A stretch of DNA of 64,000 nt. Origin: Plasmodium coatneyi. Its lineage: Eukaryota > Apicomplexa > Aconoidasida > Haemosporida > Plasmodiidae. The notes under the pieces were generated by a model. That model worked only from the letters and a program-made list of their open reading frames with translations, had not been told where the DNA came from and did no database searches. Below, one piece after another: positions 10,792 to 21,620 of the stretch; positions within the stretch are counted from its first letter, which is position 1; every line of letters starts with the position of its first letter. The stretch is taken from contig NC_033562.1 of NCBI RefSeq assembly GCF_001680005.1, positions 124,001 through 188,000 of the forward strand, in the 5' to 3' direction. A program made the position numbers and the translations under genes.

Positions 10792-11198
10792 CTCTCGCCC
10801 CTTTTGGAACAGTGACTTAGCTATCCCCTCGCAGGAGAGCAGCGTACGTTGCGCCGTGGCACTCCTCCTGTGAAGAGGATAAACGTAAAAAAAAACGCAC
10901 ACGTATGTATGTATTTTTTCCTGTTTGCCAATACGGAACAGCTTTACTACTTTTCACCCCCCAATTGAATGATCACCCCCTTCCCTGCCGCACAACAAAC
11001 AGGTGGCTTCTCTCCCTTCTTTTTTTCTGTACACATTTGGAGGAATCCCTCCCCCCCGTCCCCTTCCTCATCCGTCCGTTTCATTGAGGAGAAAAAAAAA
11101 ACAAAACGTCCCACCACCACGTCGTCACCATCATCACCAGGAGAAATGGGTTAGAGACTTCCCCTCTTCGTGTCAAACGGGGGCACGGCGTCTTATCT
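10281..11198. other. Divergent intergenic region, PIG-X-like / SGT1
   Basis: Shared 5' flank of two divergently transcribed genes. It contains a 29-base poly-T run (10763-10791), a TGCA-rich patch at about 10660-10690 with several GTGCA/AGTGCA copies on the same strand, and pyrimidine-rich sequence near 11000-11090. The part adjoining 10280 is open in more than one frame and could hold an undetected first exon of the PIG-X-like gene. Confidence 0.55.
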
Positions 11199-12904
11199 AT
11201 GGGGTGGCAGAATGACGGCAAACCCACCTGCAAACATCCTCTCATTTGCCTTTCAGATAAGAGATCCCCCCCGGACACGAACCAACACGCGAACCACCAT
11301 GCGAACCACCACGCAAGCATCCAATACGAACAGTTAGAGAAACTGAAGCAGACGAAGGTGTTGCTGAGTGAGAAGCTCATTAGGTACCTCTCCCCGACTA
11401 GTGCACTGATGTTTGTTCCCCCTTGGGTGTAGCACCTTAGCAAAGGAGTCCCACTTTAAGGCACCCCTCCATTGTGTGTTACTTTCCCCCCCCTGCAGAC
11501 ATGACTGGTCTCAGACGGCCGACCGCGTTTTCTTAACCCTCTACAAGAAGGGCCTCCGTGAAAGCGACTGCCTCTACTACGTCGAAGATGGTCATCTCTC
11601 ATTAATCATAAAAATGGACGGTACGTCGTTGCGTCTCGTTGCGTCTTGCTGCATCTATGTGTGTTGCACCGTTCAGGCACATTCCCACTTCTCACGTCGT
11701 TTTCAATTCCTCCCTCCCCACTGCCACACACAGGGGACGAGATTTACCTCCTCGAAAAACGACTCTTCTCAAAAATAATTCCCCACCGGACCAGCCTTTC
11801 CGTAACGCCAGTAAGTCGACTTATTCGCCGTTCGTCGCAATGCAGAAGGTGTGCGTGGCGTTTGCTTAACGTGTGATCCGCCACTTGTATTGGACACTTC
11901 TCCCCCCTCAGATGAAAGTCGAAGTTACACTCGAGAAGCTCCAACCAGGTAAGCAATAGCACCCGAGAATTATACCCTCACAAGTGAGTACTTCCTACCA
12001 TGTGGTATTTCCTTTTTTCTTTTTATTTTCCCCATCGGATGAAGACGTTGAATGGTCCCAACTCGAAAAACTCGAGGAAAGCGAAAAGGACAAACCGAAC
12101 GGACTAGCCAAAGACAAGGAAAACCTCCTAAACCCGTTCAGTGGAAAAAGCACCCACGAGTGGGACAAGCTAACAAAGGTTGGCAAAAAAAGGAAAAAAA
12201 AAAAAAAAAAAAAAAAAACATGGACAATCAGACGAGAGGAGACGAAACGAAAAGCACACGTCGTGTCTGTGAAGTTATTCCCATGGTGGAGTGTGAGGAT
12301 GGTTGACCCAATGGAGTGTGTCCCCCCCCCCCCCGTCTGATGACGCAACAGATTAGCAAAACGCGCATATGAAGTGACACTCATTCGATGGTGCCTTCTC
12401 TCATTCTTTTTTTCCGCTTCCTTCTGTCTGCCCCTCACAGTCCATAAAGGAAGACGAAGACGAGGGAAGCATCGACACCTTCTTCCGGAAAATATACAAC
12501 GAGGGCGACGATGATACGAAGAGGGCCATGATCAAGTCGTTTGTAAGTGTCTTCCGTTTCGGCGCCATTGCGTTTTGGGCGCCATCCTTGGAAAAAAAAA
12601 AAAGGATTCCCAACAAGTGCAACTGCGCAAGCGTGCTTGATATGTCTGATAGTTCTCCCATTTTATTTTTTTTCTATTTTTTTCTTCTGCTCAGCAAACC
12701 TCCCGGGGAACGGTCCTATCCACAAATTGGAAAGACGTCCAGCATAAGAACTACGAACAGGTGAGCAGGATAAGCACTGATGAGAGAAGCGCTGATGGGG
12801 AGTGCACCCCCTCCAAGTTTTTCTTTTTTGGCCTTCCCCTCGTTCTTCCCCATCTCATCGTATTGCCCACCACGCAGGACAAACCGCTACCCGACGAAAA
12901 GTAA
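11199..12904 (+). CDS. SGT1: SGT1-like Hsp90 co-chaperone (CS + SGS domains), 8 exons
   Basis: Spliced model, 249 residues. Exons: 11199-11383, 11499-11620, 11734-11810, 11912-11948, 12045-12178, 12441-12542, 12695-12760, 12878-12904; phases agree at every junction. Exons 2-4 form a CS domain beginning HDWSQTADRVFLTLY and ending LEKLQPGDVEWSQLEK, the p23-like fold that binds Hsp90. Exons 6-7 form the SGS box, with KRAMIKSFQTSRGTVLSTNW the signature end of SGT1. The TPR region of plant and yeast SGT1 is absent, as in several protists. SGT1 links Hsp90 to SCF ubiquitin ligase and kinetochore clients. The start is the least certain part: ATG 11199 gives a His/Asn-rich N terminus leading into the coiled YEQLEKLKQTKVLLSEKL. 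The stop lies 2 bp before a 12-bp tandem repeat. It is convergent with the next gene. Confidence 0.85.
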
Positions 12905-12906
12905 AT

Positions 12907-12978
12907 AGTCTGAAGAATAGTTTGAAGAATAGTCTGAAGAATAGTTTGAAGAATAGTCTGAAGAATAGTCTGAAGAAG
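12907..12978. repeat. 12-bp tandem repeat abutting the SGT1 stop
   Basis: Six head-to-tail copies of agtctgaagaat with a recurrent c/t variant at position 4; the last copy ends in g. It begins two bases after the SGT1 TAA. Because the unit is a multiple of three, one frame reads as repeated Asn-Ser-Leu-Lys. Confidence 0.95.
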
Positions 12979-13148
12979 GCACCCTTTTTAACGCCGTTTT
13001 GTGCAAAAAAGGAGGGGAAAGGCAATCCATAGGAATGACGCAGTGAGAAGCCTTTTTTTCGTCAGTCTCCCCCCGTTTTACCTAACTCCGTTCGTGTAAT
13101 AATGTGATGTCTCCACTTGGGTGTATTTCACCCACGCCCACTGAACCA

Positions 13149-15447
13149 CTAAAACGGGTAACTCGCATGGCGGTGGATTCTAAAGTAACCCCCGTCTCTA
13201 CCCCCAACAGAAACGTAGTCACCACCCCTAGTGAGCTGCCTCGACAGTCGCTTCAAGTACTTGGGCATCTGCTCAATCTCCCCCTGATCCCGCAAAATAA
13301 CAGACACGTCATATCCAATGGTCAGGCAGATATAAATGGCCACCATTACGCAGACCATTCCAAGCAGAAGGAGTAACAAAAAAATGACAATACTTAGCAG
13401 TCCTTCCATTATTCCAAAAAAGAGAGAAGGAGATATAATCACCAGTTCCTTATCCAATCCTATTGCTTCTTTCTCCTTCCGTTTGTCTTTTCCGAAGGTT
13501 GGTATTTCCTTTATGAGGACCCGTCTAGTGTGTCCCTTTCCTCCTTCAGTTGACTTTTCCGTCACATCCCTCATGTTGTCCACTTCAGCGTAGTTGTCTT
13601 CTCGACATAGGTCCTCCAGCGGGAGATACTCCTCCCCACTAGCGGAAGTACCCCCTATCCGAACAGATGTATTTTCCTTCCCTGTATTGTTATACGTATC
13701 TCTTCCGACCTCTCCTTGTAACGTCCCCGGTTCTTCCTTCTTCTCACCCGAATGGTTTGAAAAGGAGAACTCCATTCTGGACACTCCATCCTGACTTGAA
13801 GCGCCAGAGTGGGAATACGTATTATGTTCCTCCCCTTCGGAATGGGACCCCTCCTCACCTTGGCAGAAAAAGGCCCTATAAATCTTTTCCAGCATGTCCA
13901 TTTTCTCGGTTTCTCCATCCTCCGGTTGGAAGCGGCTAAAAATGTCGACCTTAAGAGGGAGCTCCAACTTCCCTTCGATGAACCCAAAGTGATCGTACCG
14001 ACGAGCAGTTGCACTCAGCTTGGACATTTCAAGGACGTGTTTGTTTTCGTCTGCTTCTCCTGCCCCCTGCATGTTTACCATTTGCATTATCGACAGGGCA
14101 ATGGTGTGCTCGGTGGACCCTCTCTCCTCTTCGTAAAATTGAGGGCACAGCCAGTAGAACGTGTCGTTCCTAAGGTGCAGTAAAGAGGTGGACCATTCAG
14201 CGGTGGAGCATTCAGCGGTGACGAGGCGAAGTAACGAGGAGATGCAACCATGCACACTATTTTTACCCGAACGTCTTCCTGTACTCGGGGGGACAAATGT
14301 GCTGATTCTTCTCCTTCAGGGTTTTTCCCCCCCTGAGCGGTTCTTCATTCACGGGGATTTCTACCAGGAGGGAAAATCAGAATGGGGAGTAGACAAAGTT
14401 TGCAATGGGAAAGTAGACACAACGCATCAATGGATCACTTGTCCGGTAAATGTGCAACAGTCTCACTTTGCCCCGTTCCGCTTCGCAGAGTGAAGTAGTC
14501 CAAGTTCAACACGTAGTCCTTCAGGGAGGGATGCAGGAACTTGACTCGGTCTACAACATGGGGGGGAAAAACAGAGACGAGGCAGTAAAAGCGTTTTATT
14601 CGCTTCACTCGCTTTACTCGTTTCATTTGGTCGACGCTGAAGCTGACTCACCGTCCAGGACGACCTTCTCCCGTGCCGCCCCCTTTTGAAGCTCGTCCAT
14701 GTTTTTTATGGGCCCCCTGTACCGCTTGTATAGGTGAATACGCTCGTTCCAAATGGTGCCGTCCTTCACATGAATGCAGTGCTCCCTCCTAATCGTCTTC
14801 TCGCATTTATTAACCCCCTCAAAGTGGAAGATGTCCTGAAGCGTTTCTTTCCCCTCGAGGCGAAAAACAACCTTGCATTTTTTGCACTTCACATTGTCTG
14901 TGTTTAGAAGGGAATACTTTTTTTTCTTTTTCAACTTAATGGCGTCACTTCGCCAGAGGGGAACATTCCTCATCGCAGAATACACCTCCAGTATGCGTTC
15001 CTTGCTCAGTTCATGCATCCTTACATTTACAAAAAAGCTATCGACCTCCTTGTGTAGAATTACCGGGCAGTCTCCATACGGAAGGACACACTCCACATGC
15101 TTGTGATTGTTGTAGACGAGCAGACATACAATACACGATAGCACCACCAACAAGACAACACAGCCATAAAAAACCATTGGAAAGTTTTTCACAACCTTCT
15201 GCTTAATAATCCTCTGCTTCACGTGGGACATCTTCACGTCTTTGTCACTCGTGTAGGTAACATACAACCGTTCATTCGACCGACCGTATCTATCCACTGT
15301 TTTTAGTTCTTTGTACCACTTGGCACATTTATACAGGCGTAGGAGCCCCCCATCAGGATCGTCTCTTCTCTTGTATATGCATTTCGAGTACCTCTTCGCA
15401 ACGAAGTATTTAATCAGGACGTTGTTAATGAAGTGCCTCTCGTTCAT
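13149..15447 (-). CDS. Conserved membrane protein, 4 exons
   Basis: Spliced model of 664 residues. Exons (5' to 3'): 15447-14652, 14550-14467, 14360-14267, 14169-13149. All junctions are GT..AG with matching phase, and the two long coding blocks are joined by exons encoding VKFLHPSLKDYVLNLDYF and GGKTLKEKNQHICPPEYRK. One TM helix near residues 90-115 (FYGCVVLLVVLSCIVCLLVY) precedes a long Cys-containing region (CVLPYGDCP, KCKKCK, CEKTIRREHC), and a second strongly hydrophobic helix lies near the C terminus (about 575-610). The topology suggests a large lumenal or extracellular domain between two helices, plus an acidic Ser/Glu-rich spacer. I do not recognise the family. The start is the first ATG; an in-frame non-ATG codon lies at 15525. 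Confidence 0.75.
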
Positions 15448-15694
15448 TTTGATACGTCTCTGCTTATCACTCGGGGGGAGAGTTGTCCTTTTCCCTCCAC
15501 CTCGGCATGGCAGATCAGGCGGCACGTCTCCGTCCCGTCTCTTCGCTTCGCTACCTTTTCTTTTATCTCCAATTATTACAGTGGTAGAGGTTTCGAGAAG
15601 ACATTACTTCACCCCTTCGGGGCTTCCCTCCTATTTGTGAACGCTCCCACGCGACATACGCCCGTTGTGAAATATATATGTATATATGTATATG

Positions 15695-15725
<31 letters not shown>

Positions 15726-16108
15726 GCACAAATGGCTAGCCAGCTGCTTTTTCAAATGGTTGATGTTGGTAGAGTGACCCCTTCGCCCCGATGCACACCT
15801 GCATTGGACGTCTACACGTTTGTGCGCGCTGCTGAAACGAAGGTGGCCTCTACGAACGAGTCGGAAATGACATTCCTTAACTTCCCACCATTTGTGTGCT
15901 ACAAATTAGCCCTCGCGGGGTTTTCAGTTGGGACACCTCGGAAGGTTTAAAAAAAAAAAAAAAATGAAAAAAATACAAAAAGCAAAAGGGAGGTAGGAGC
16001 AATGTACATGGTGAACGTGGAGAACTAAGTAATAAAAAAAAGGAAGTCATCACAACGGGGGGTAACATGCACACGGGGGGACAAATGCACACCGGGAGGG
16101 TCCCCCCC
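15448..16108. other. Intergenic region between two minus-strand genes
   Basis: About 660 bp between the 3' end of the CstF-64 gene and the 5' end of the four-exon membrane-protein gene. It holds an AT stretch followed by a poly-T run near 15671-15725 and a poly-A run near 15949-15964. No gene is supportable. Confidence 0.7.
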
Positions 16109-18142
16109 TCACTGCAGCACGTACCCCTTCAGCTGCAGCGCCTTCTGGATGGACAGGACCTGCACACGCTGCTCACTACTCCAGCCCTTCATATCCTCCA
16201 CACGTGATTTTAAAATGTTGTTCAGGATGTCCCTGTTCTTCATCACCTCATTCACCAGTTCCTCGTCAGGAAGCTCCACGTTCGCGTAGGTGGGATCTGA
16301 AAGCACGCTCTCGTTGGGAGGGCCTTGCATCACCGCCGCTGAGGTGACGATATCCCCCATAACCGGTCCCCCCTCCATACCTCTACCCACGTGGCTACCA
16401 CTACTGGCGTAGACACCTTGCCGCTTTGGGTTTGTTCTTTTCTCTGGCAAAACGTGCCCACTACTGTTTGCATTGTCCCTTTCTCTGTCACTAAAACTGA
16501 AACTGTTTTCCATCGGGGGGGCTGCACGGAAGGGGGCATACTTATCTCCACTGAGGCCAATACCAGTGCCGCTTCCTATCCTTCCGTCCGCTTCGACGTA
16601 ATTGGCGGCGTATGGCTCTCCTGCGCCATTCAGGTCGTCTGCGTTGCTTCCATACGGGGGGTGGTTTTCCATCCCTGCCACCCGATCGGTGTGCCCCATC
16701 GAGCTGTCACCATTCGCATAATCAGAAAAATAACTTGTTTTAAAATGAGACGACCCACCATTGTTATTCAGTTGGCTGACTCCTCCATGGATTCCACCGT
16801 TCGTGTCGTTGTACCTGCCATGTTCAATTTGCTCGATGTTGTTTTTATATGCTTGTGAGGTGCCACTTCCAGCGGCGCTCCCGTAAAGCTCCTTCATCAT
16901 CCCCCTCCTTCTCCTCTGCTTCAAATTACCGCTAGTGTGACTGTTCCCTTCTTGGTAAAGGGGATTATTCCCACTGTACTGATCTGCACGCCCTCCATAC
17001 TCCTCTGTCTCTTCCCCATTGTGTATGCCTCCTTTTGCGTTACGTAATTTGGTCAGCTCCTTCTTCGAGCTGGCATACAACCCTGGCATAGTTGTACCAC
17101 CCCGTTTTTTCTTCCCCCCTCCAGCAGATCCTACCACGGAAGGTGGGCTATTTAGGTTAAGTAAATGACTTTGTGGACCACCATAGGTACTTCCCCCTAA
17201 GGGGTTATCTTCACTAAGATCGTAAATAACGTTCTCTCCAAGGGGTCTTCCCCTTCTGTTACTTTTCACAAGAGAAATGTTCTCTGGATTGTTACGCTGG
17301 TTGTGGTTGTGCTCTTCCTCCTGATCAGCTACCCCTGCTAAGCCTATTTTTACTTTGCCGCTTCGCTCCATTTGTACCATCCGCTCTGCCTTGTTCACCA
17401 ACGCCTCGTCACTGATCACCATGTTAAGGTCATTCTTCCCCATGGTATATTCGTTTATTACATCCATAAGGAACAGACAGTGCAGCAGTGCATACGCCAC
17501 ATTCCTATGCTTCTGCAAATACAACTTGATCATTCCTGAATTCTCCATAGCGTGTTTTTGAAAAAAACGCAAAAGACACATTATTTGTGACGTAGTCAAC
17601 GTATGCACGATTTTCGATATGAAAACTTTTTTCATGTTACTTTCGTTGGAGGTACTGGTCTCTGTTTGGTTATATGGATAGGGTTCTTCCTTTACATTTC
17701 TTTGCATATTTATCGTGTGCGTTATTTGCTGTCCTTTCCCCTTTCTGTTGTAGTGACTGTTTGAATCCATCGATGCGTCAAATTTATCGCTGCGCTTTCC
17801 TCCATGTTCGTTTGCCCTTCCCCTGGAAAGCAGGTTCCCACCGCCAAACCCGGAAATGGCACCGCTGGCCAGCTTCTCCCTAAACTCCTCATTCGCCCAG
17901 TACAACCGCAACTTCCTTCCCTTCAACTCATATCCATTAATATACTTAAGTGCCAACATACAGGTTTCTAAATCCTTGTATTCACAGAAGGCGAAGCCCT
18001 TACTGATGTTCTTATCCACGTCGTACTTTATACGCACGCTTACTACTTGGCCCACCTTGGACAGAATTTCGTGCAGCTCCCTCTCAGTCACGTCGAACGG
18101 GATGTTCCCGATCCATAGGCTGTAGTTGCTTTTGCTCGCCAT
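16109..18142 (-). CDS. CSTF2: Cleavage stimulation factor subunit 2 (CstF-64/Rna15)
   Basis: Single exon, 677 residues from ATG 18142. The N-terminal RRM has RNP2 LWIGNI (9-14) and RNP1 KGFAFCEY (48-55). A helical hinge follows at about 172-235 (LTTSQIMCLLRFFQKH ... NVAYALLHCLFLMDVI), the part that in CstF-64 binds CstF-77 and symplekin. The last 60 residues (LPDEELVNEVMKNRDIL ... WSSEQRVQVLSIQKAL) correspond to the C-terminal three-helix domain that contacts PCF11. The protein would bind the U/GU-rich element downstream of poly(A) sites and direct pre-mRNA 3' cleavage. The middle 370 residues are Gly/Asn/Ser-rich low complexity. The domain order matches the family exactly, so the identification is strong. 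Confidence 0.93.
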   Translation of the reverse strand: MASKSNYSLWIGNIPFDVTERELHEILSKVGQVVSVRIKYDVDKNISKGFAFCEYKDLETCMLALKYINGYELKGRKLRLYWANEEFREKLASGAISGFGGGNLLSRGRANEHGGKRSDKFDASMDSNSHYNRKGKGQQITHTINMQRNVKEEPYPYNQTETSTSNESNMKKVFISKIVHTLTTSQIMCLLRFFQKHAMENSGMIKLYLQKHRNVAYALLHCLFLMDVINEYTMGKNDLNMVISDEALVNKAERMVQMERSGKVKIGLAGVADQEEEHNHNQRNNPENISLVKSNRRGRPLGENVIYDLSEDNPLGGSTYGGPQSHLLNLNSPPSVVGSAGGGKKKRGGTTMPGLYASSKKELTKLRNAKGGIHNGEETEEYGGRADQYSGNNPLYQEGNSHTSGNLKQRRRRGMMKELYGSAAGSGTSQAYKNNIEQIEHGRYNDTNGGIHGGVSQLNNNGGSSHFKTSYFSDYANGDSSMGHTDRVAGMENHPPYGSNADDLNGAGEPYAANYVEADGRIGSGTGIGLSGDKYAPFRAAPPMENSFSFSDRERDNANSSGHVLPEKRTNPKRQGVYASSGSHVGRGMEGGPVMGDIVTSAAVMQGPPNESVLSDPTYANVELPDEELVNEVMKNRDILNNILKSRVEDMKGWSSEQRVQVLSIQKALQLKGYVLQ

Positions 18143-19470
18143 AGGGGGGCAGCACAACGTTGCAAAGCAATTCAGTGCAGCGAAGTATTAGCTGAGACGT
18201 AGTACCAGGTGACATCCACTACTGCTCAGTCACACAACTGCAGAAAAAAAAAACACTTCTTCACGCGCCTGTATATATTTACCAAAGGGAAGTAAAAAAC
18301 GCATCACACAAGCGTGGGCATCCACCCACCCATACGCTCAAACGGGAAAACGTGCACTTGTGCGCCTACTCAACATGGTCCCCTGAAGAAGCTGTGTTGC
18401 CTCGCCGAAAATGCGGCAGAGTAACGCAACAAAACCTCCTTCCAATCAGCAATTTCTCCCTGAAGGGGGAAAATAAAAAAAATAAAAATAAAATAAATAA
18501 AATATGCACTTGTTGAATCATACCTTCCCTTCACTGCGATAATTTTTTCGCTTCTCACCGCTGGGGGAAAATGCCCCCCTAGCGGTTTCTGTTGCGCCAA
18601 GAAAAAATGAACATCCCCCCCTGTGGCGTGAACTTTCCAGGAGGGGGGACCCTCACCACGGAAAAATTGCACCTTTTCATGTCTGTCCCTTCCGCGAGGA
18701 TGCATAAAAAAAATAATAAAAAAAACGCATTTATGTGAATGAGATAATTTTCCTCCCAACAGTTGCATCACATTCGTGCCACATGTGTCCATTGTCCATC
18801 CGCCTCTCCCCTGATGGATGCAGTTCGTAAAAGCACACCGTCGTTTTTTTTTTTTTTTTTTTTTTTTTTCCTTCTCTGCGTAGTGCTCCCAGAAGATGAG
18901 ATGAAGCTATTCTCCACATTTTTGGCGACATAAAATAGGGACGTTATTTTCTTTAAATTTCTCTTACAGGAGAGTGCCTTTTTTTTTCGCATTTGCTTTC
19001 ACATGTTCAAGTAGAAATGGACACCCCTGCGTAAATTTTTTTGCCCAAACGTGTGGGTGGACGCGTTTTTTTTTTTTTTTTTTTTTTTTTGTCCTTCAAT
19101 GTGGAGGCTTCCCCCACAGGGGGTAGTAACCAACTCGAGTAGGAAATACCTAATGAAGAAGTCCCAACTTGGGCTCACCGAGAAAGCGCAATTTTCTCAC
19201 GGAGGGCGTCTCCCCGTAGTGGCAGGTCCTGTCCACTTCGGTGTTAACCACCATATTAGGGGGGCGTCGGTCTGTGGAAGGTCTCACCCATTAGTGTGAT
19301 AGTTCGCTTGGGGACTAAGCACCTTTGCATGTGCGTTGCTAACGAGGGCACGTGCATATTTGTTGCAAGTGTTACGACAAACGAGCAGTCCGCCGCGATT
19401 CCTGTACCCCTCCCACAAGGTAAATCGTATCACCTGAATCGCTCGAATTGTTTACCCCCCTTATGCAAAA
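18143..19470. other. Divergent intergenic region, CstF-64 / 169-aa gene
   Basis: About 1.3 kb of promoter DNA for two divergent genes. It has long poly-T runs near 18845-18869 and 19065-19090. No open frame shows protein-like composition. Confidence 0.7.
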
Positions 19471-19980
19471 ATGGACGGGAAGAAGGGCCCCACCTTTGAC
19501 ATCCTCCCTCCCCCACTGGAGAAAATAAAAAAAACGGACAAAAAAAGAAGCCAGGATGTAGCGAAGGAAATGCCCCGTAATGAATTATCACCAGGGCCAC
19601 CCCAACGGAGTACGCAACCCCTCAAGACGGTCACCAAGCAGAAAAATCCCACCTCACATGAAGAGGCCAATCAAAAGAAGGAACAAACAATGAAGGCCAA
19701 TAATTACATATCCCAAAAGTACAGCAACGTCATTTTAAACAGCGACGAAATCAGCGCAATAATCAGCAGCAACTCACATTTTAAGACGCTCGTCGAAAGT
19801 GAAAAAGTGTCCACCTTTATGGGAGATTATTTGAAAAACCCATTAGTGGCCATAAAAAAACACGAGAAGGATGAAACGATTGCAAGATTCCTCGACTGCC
19901 TCTTCGGGTATATGAATGAGAAAAGTCGTAACATTCATTTGGCGAACCTGTCCGAAAGTTTTACCATCCCCAGGAGGTGA
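19471..19980 (+). CDS. Small conserved hypothetical protein, possible STI1-type helical motif
   Basis: Single-exon protein of 169 residues. The first 75 residues are Lys/Pro/Ser-rich and probably disordered. The C-terminal half is helical: KTLVESEKVSTFMGDYLKNP followed by HEKDETIARFLDCLFGYM. The spacing of hydrophobics around KNP resembles the STI1/DP helical motifs of Hop, Hip and ubiquilins (helix, NP turn, helix), which bind client or chaperone peptides. This is a visual resemblance only. The ATG at 19471 is preceded by stop-containing sequence and fits. The reading frame is much better behaved than the surrounding intergenic DNA, so I take it as a real gene. Confidence 0.7.
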   Translation: MDGKKGPTFDILPPPLEKIKKTDKKRSQDVAKEMPRNELSPGPPQRSTQPLKTVTKQKNPTSHEEANQKKEQTMKANNYISQKYSNVILNSDEISAIISSNSHFKTLVESEKVSTFMGDYLKNPLVAIKKHEKDETIARFLDCLFGYMNEKSRNIHLANLSESFTIPRR

Positions 19981-21187
19981 CAACTGGTCGTGCGTCTACC
20001 GGTGCATCCACATATTTTCGCAATGCACACACAGTTAGTGGGGAAGCTACCAAAAGGCAATCCCCTAAATTGGGCAAAGATCGGAACCCCCTCCCCCGGC
20101 GCAGTTTTCCCCTGATTGCTCCATCAACTGGTTAATTGCTTTACCCCCAAGGTAAACTTGCACTCGGCGTACCTCCTTTATGCAAAATTAATGATGAAGT
20201 CATGGCACAATGGGCAACCTCCCTGAGTAAGCCCACCGCTGCGCGTCCATTCGGTCATACCGTTCATTCATGAGTGGGTTCTCCGGTAGACACCGATGTA
20301 GATCACCCCATTCGGCATCGTCCTTATCGTCCGCATTGTTAGCGCGCCTGATACACGCACTTCTGTACTGTGCTGCATTCGCTCCTTTCCAAGGATCAAT
20401 TTGGTCACCACTCTTCTGGGTGAATCAACTCAACGCGGGGATACTCCCCCCATACATAGTTGCAATTCGCGCAGGTACCTTGCGTGCACATACCTTTATA
20501 AATCCACGCGTGATCAAAGAATGAATTTTAAAAAGGCGAAAGGGAAAAGGAACCTCTAACGTCACTTTTGTGGAGAAATTTCACGTACAGTTGGGAGAAA
20601 AAAAAAAAAAAAATGTTCACCCAACTTGCGGGAACGGAACTGTTTGGCGCGTTATGAGGTATTCCCAAAAAGGGGACACTTTTGTTTTACAAACCCCCCA
20701 CACCGAATTCGCATAAACCCAGCAGAGAAACACACCTCATCCTGTTCACTTAAACGATGTTAAAGTTGCATCGTCGCTTAGGGAACTGTATGCCCACCTA
20801 CGCTAATGCATTATCAACCGTTCCCTAGCGCCTCCGCATTTTTTCCCAAAGGTCGGTCACCAGTTCGGCGCACCTCCCCTCTTCGGAGTTTCCCCAAAAA
20901 CCAATTTGTGCACGCACCCACTGGTGACTTTTTCTTCCGCCCCTAATCGGCGTTCCTCCTTCTTATTCTCACTTCAATGTTTGCGCCTTAGCGACTCGCA
21001 ACTTGCTTCCCTTCAATTGCCGCCTCGCCCATTTACGCCATAGGGGATGTAAAAAAATATGACCTGTTCAGGCAAAAAAGAAGAAAAAAAAAAAGGCAAA
21101 AAAAAAAAAAAAAGCTAGTCCCATTTTTCATAAAAAATGAACAAAGTGTGGTCATCCTTTTATGCATAAAAAGAGGACTCCCCTTGG

Positions 21188-21219
<32 letters not shown>

Positions 21220-21620
21220 GCGCCTTTGCAGCTCGTCCCATTGTTGCCTCTTCTCTTTGTTGCTTCTTCCCCTCTTTGGCTACTTCCTCCACTTTGTTGC
21301 TTCTCCTCTTTACTTCTTCCCATCGTTGCTTTTCCCCCGTGCTTCGGCCGCCCCCCAAGAGGGACGCATAACATGCATTCGCGCGCACGCGCTTGTGTGT
21401 AGCCCAGCGGGAGTGAAGTGGGTATACAGCACGTGAGGTAGTAACCCCAAGTTACCATTCGAAGATAGCACCTGAAGCAATCCTCCTAGTGAGTAGCCTG
21501 CGTAGCCGGAAGAGATACGCCAAAGAGAGCAACCGCATCGGGCACGGCCAGTACCGCCTACATCGTCAATCCCGCCAAACCAGTTAATCCTGTTAATCTA
21601 GTTTATCCAGTTAACGCCCC
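19981..21620. other. Intergenic region upstream of exportin-2
   Basis: About 1.6 kb. Several A/T runs occur (20600-20613, 21080-21112, poly-T about 21191-21219), then a CT-rich stretch with repeated cttctccc-like words (21240-21340) opposite short open frames rich in Ser/Leu. No convincing gene or RNA gene was found. Confidence 0.65.

Noticed and set aside
20270..20524. Plus-strand open frame of 84 codons upstream of exportin-2
   Set aside because: Short, hydrophobic/Ser-rich composition in a region dense with A/T runs; no recognisable motif.
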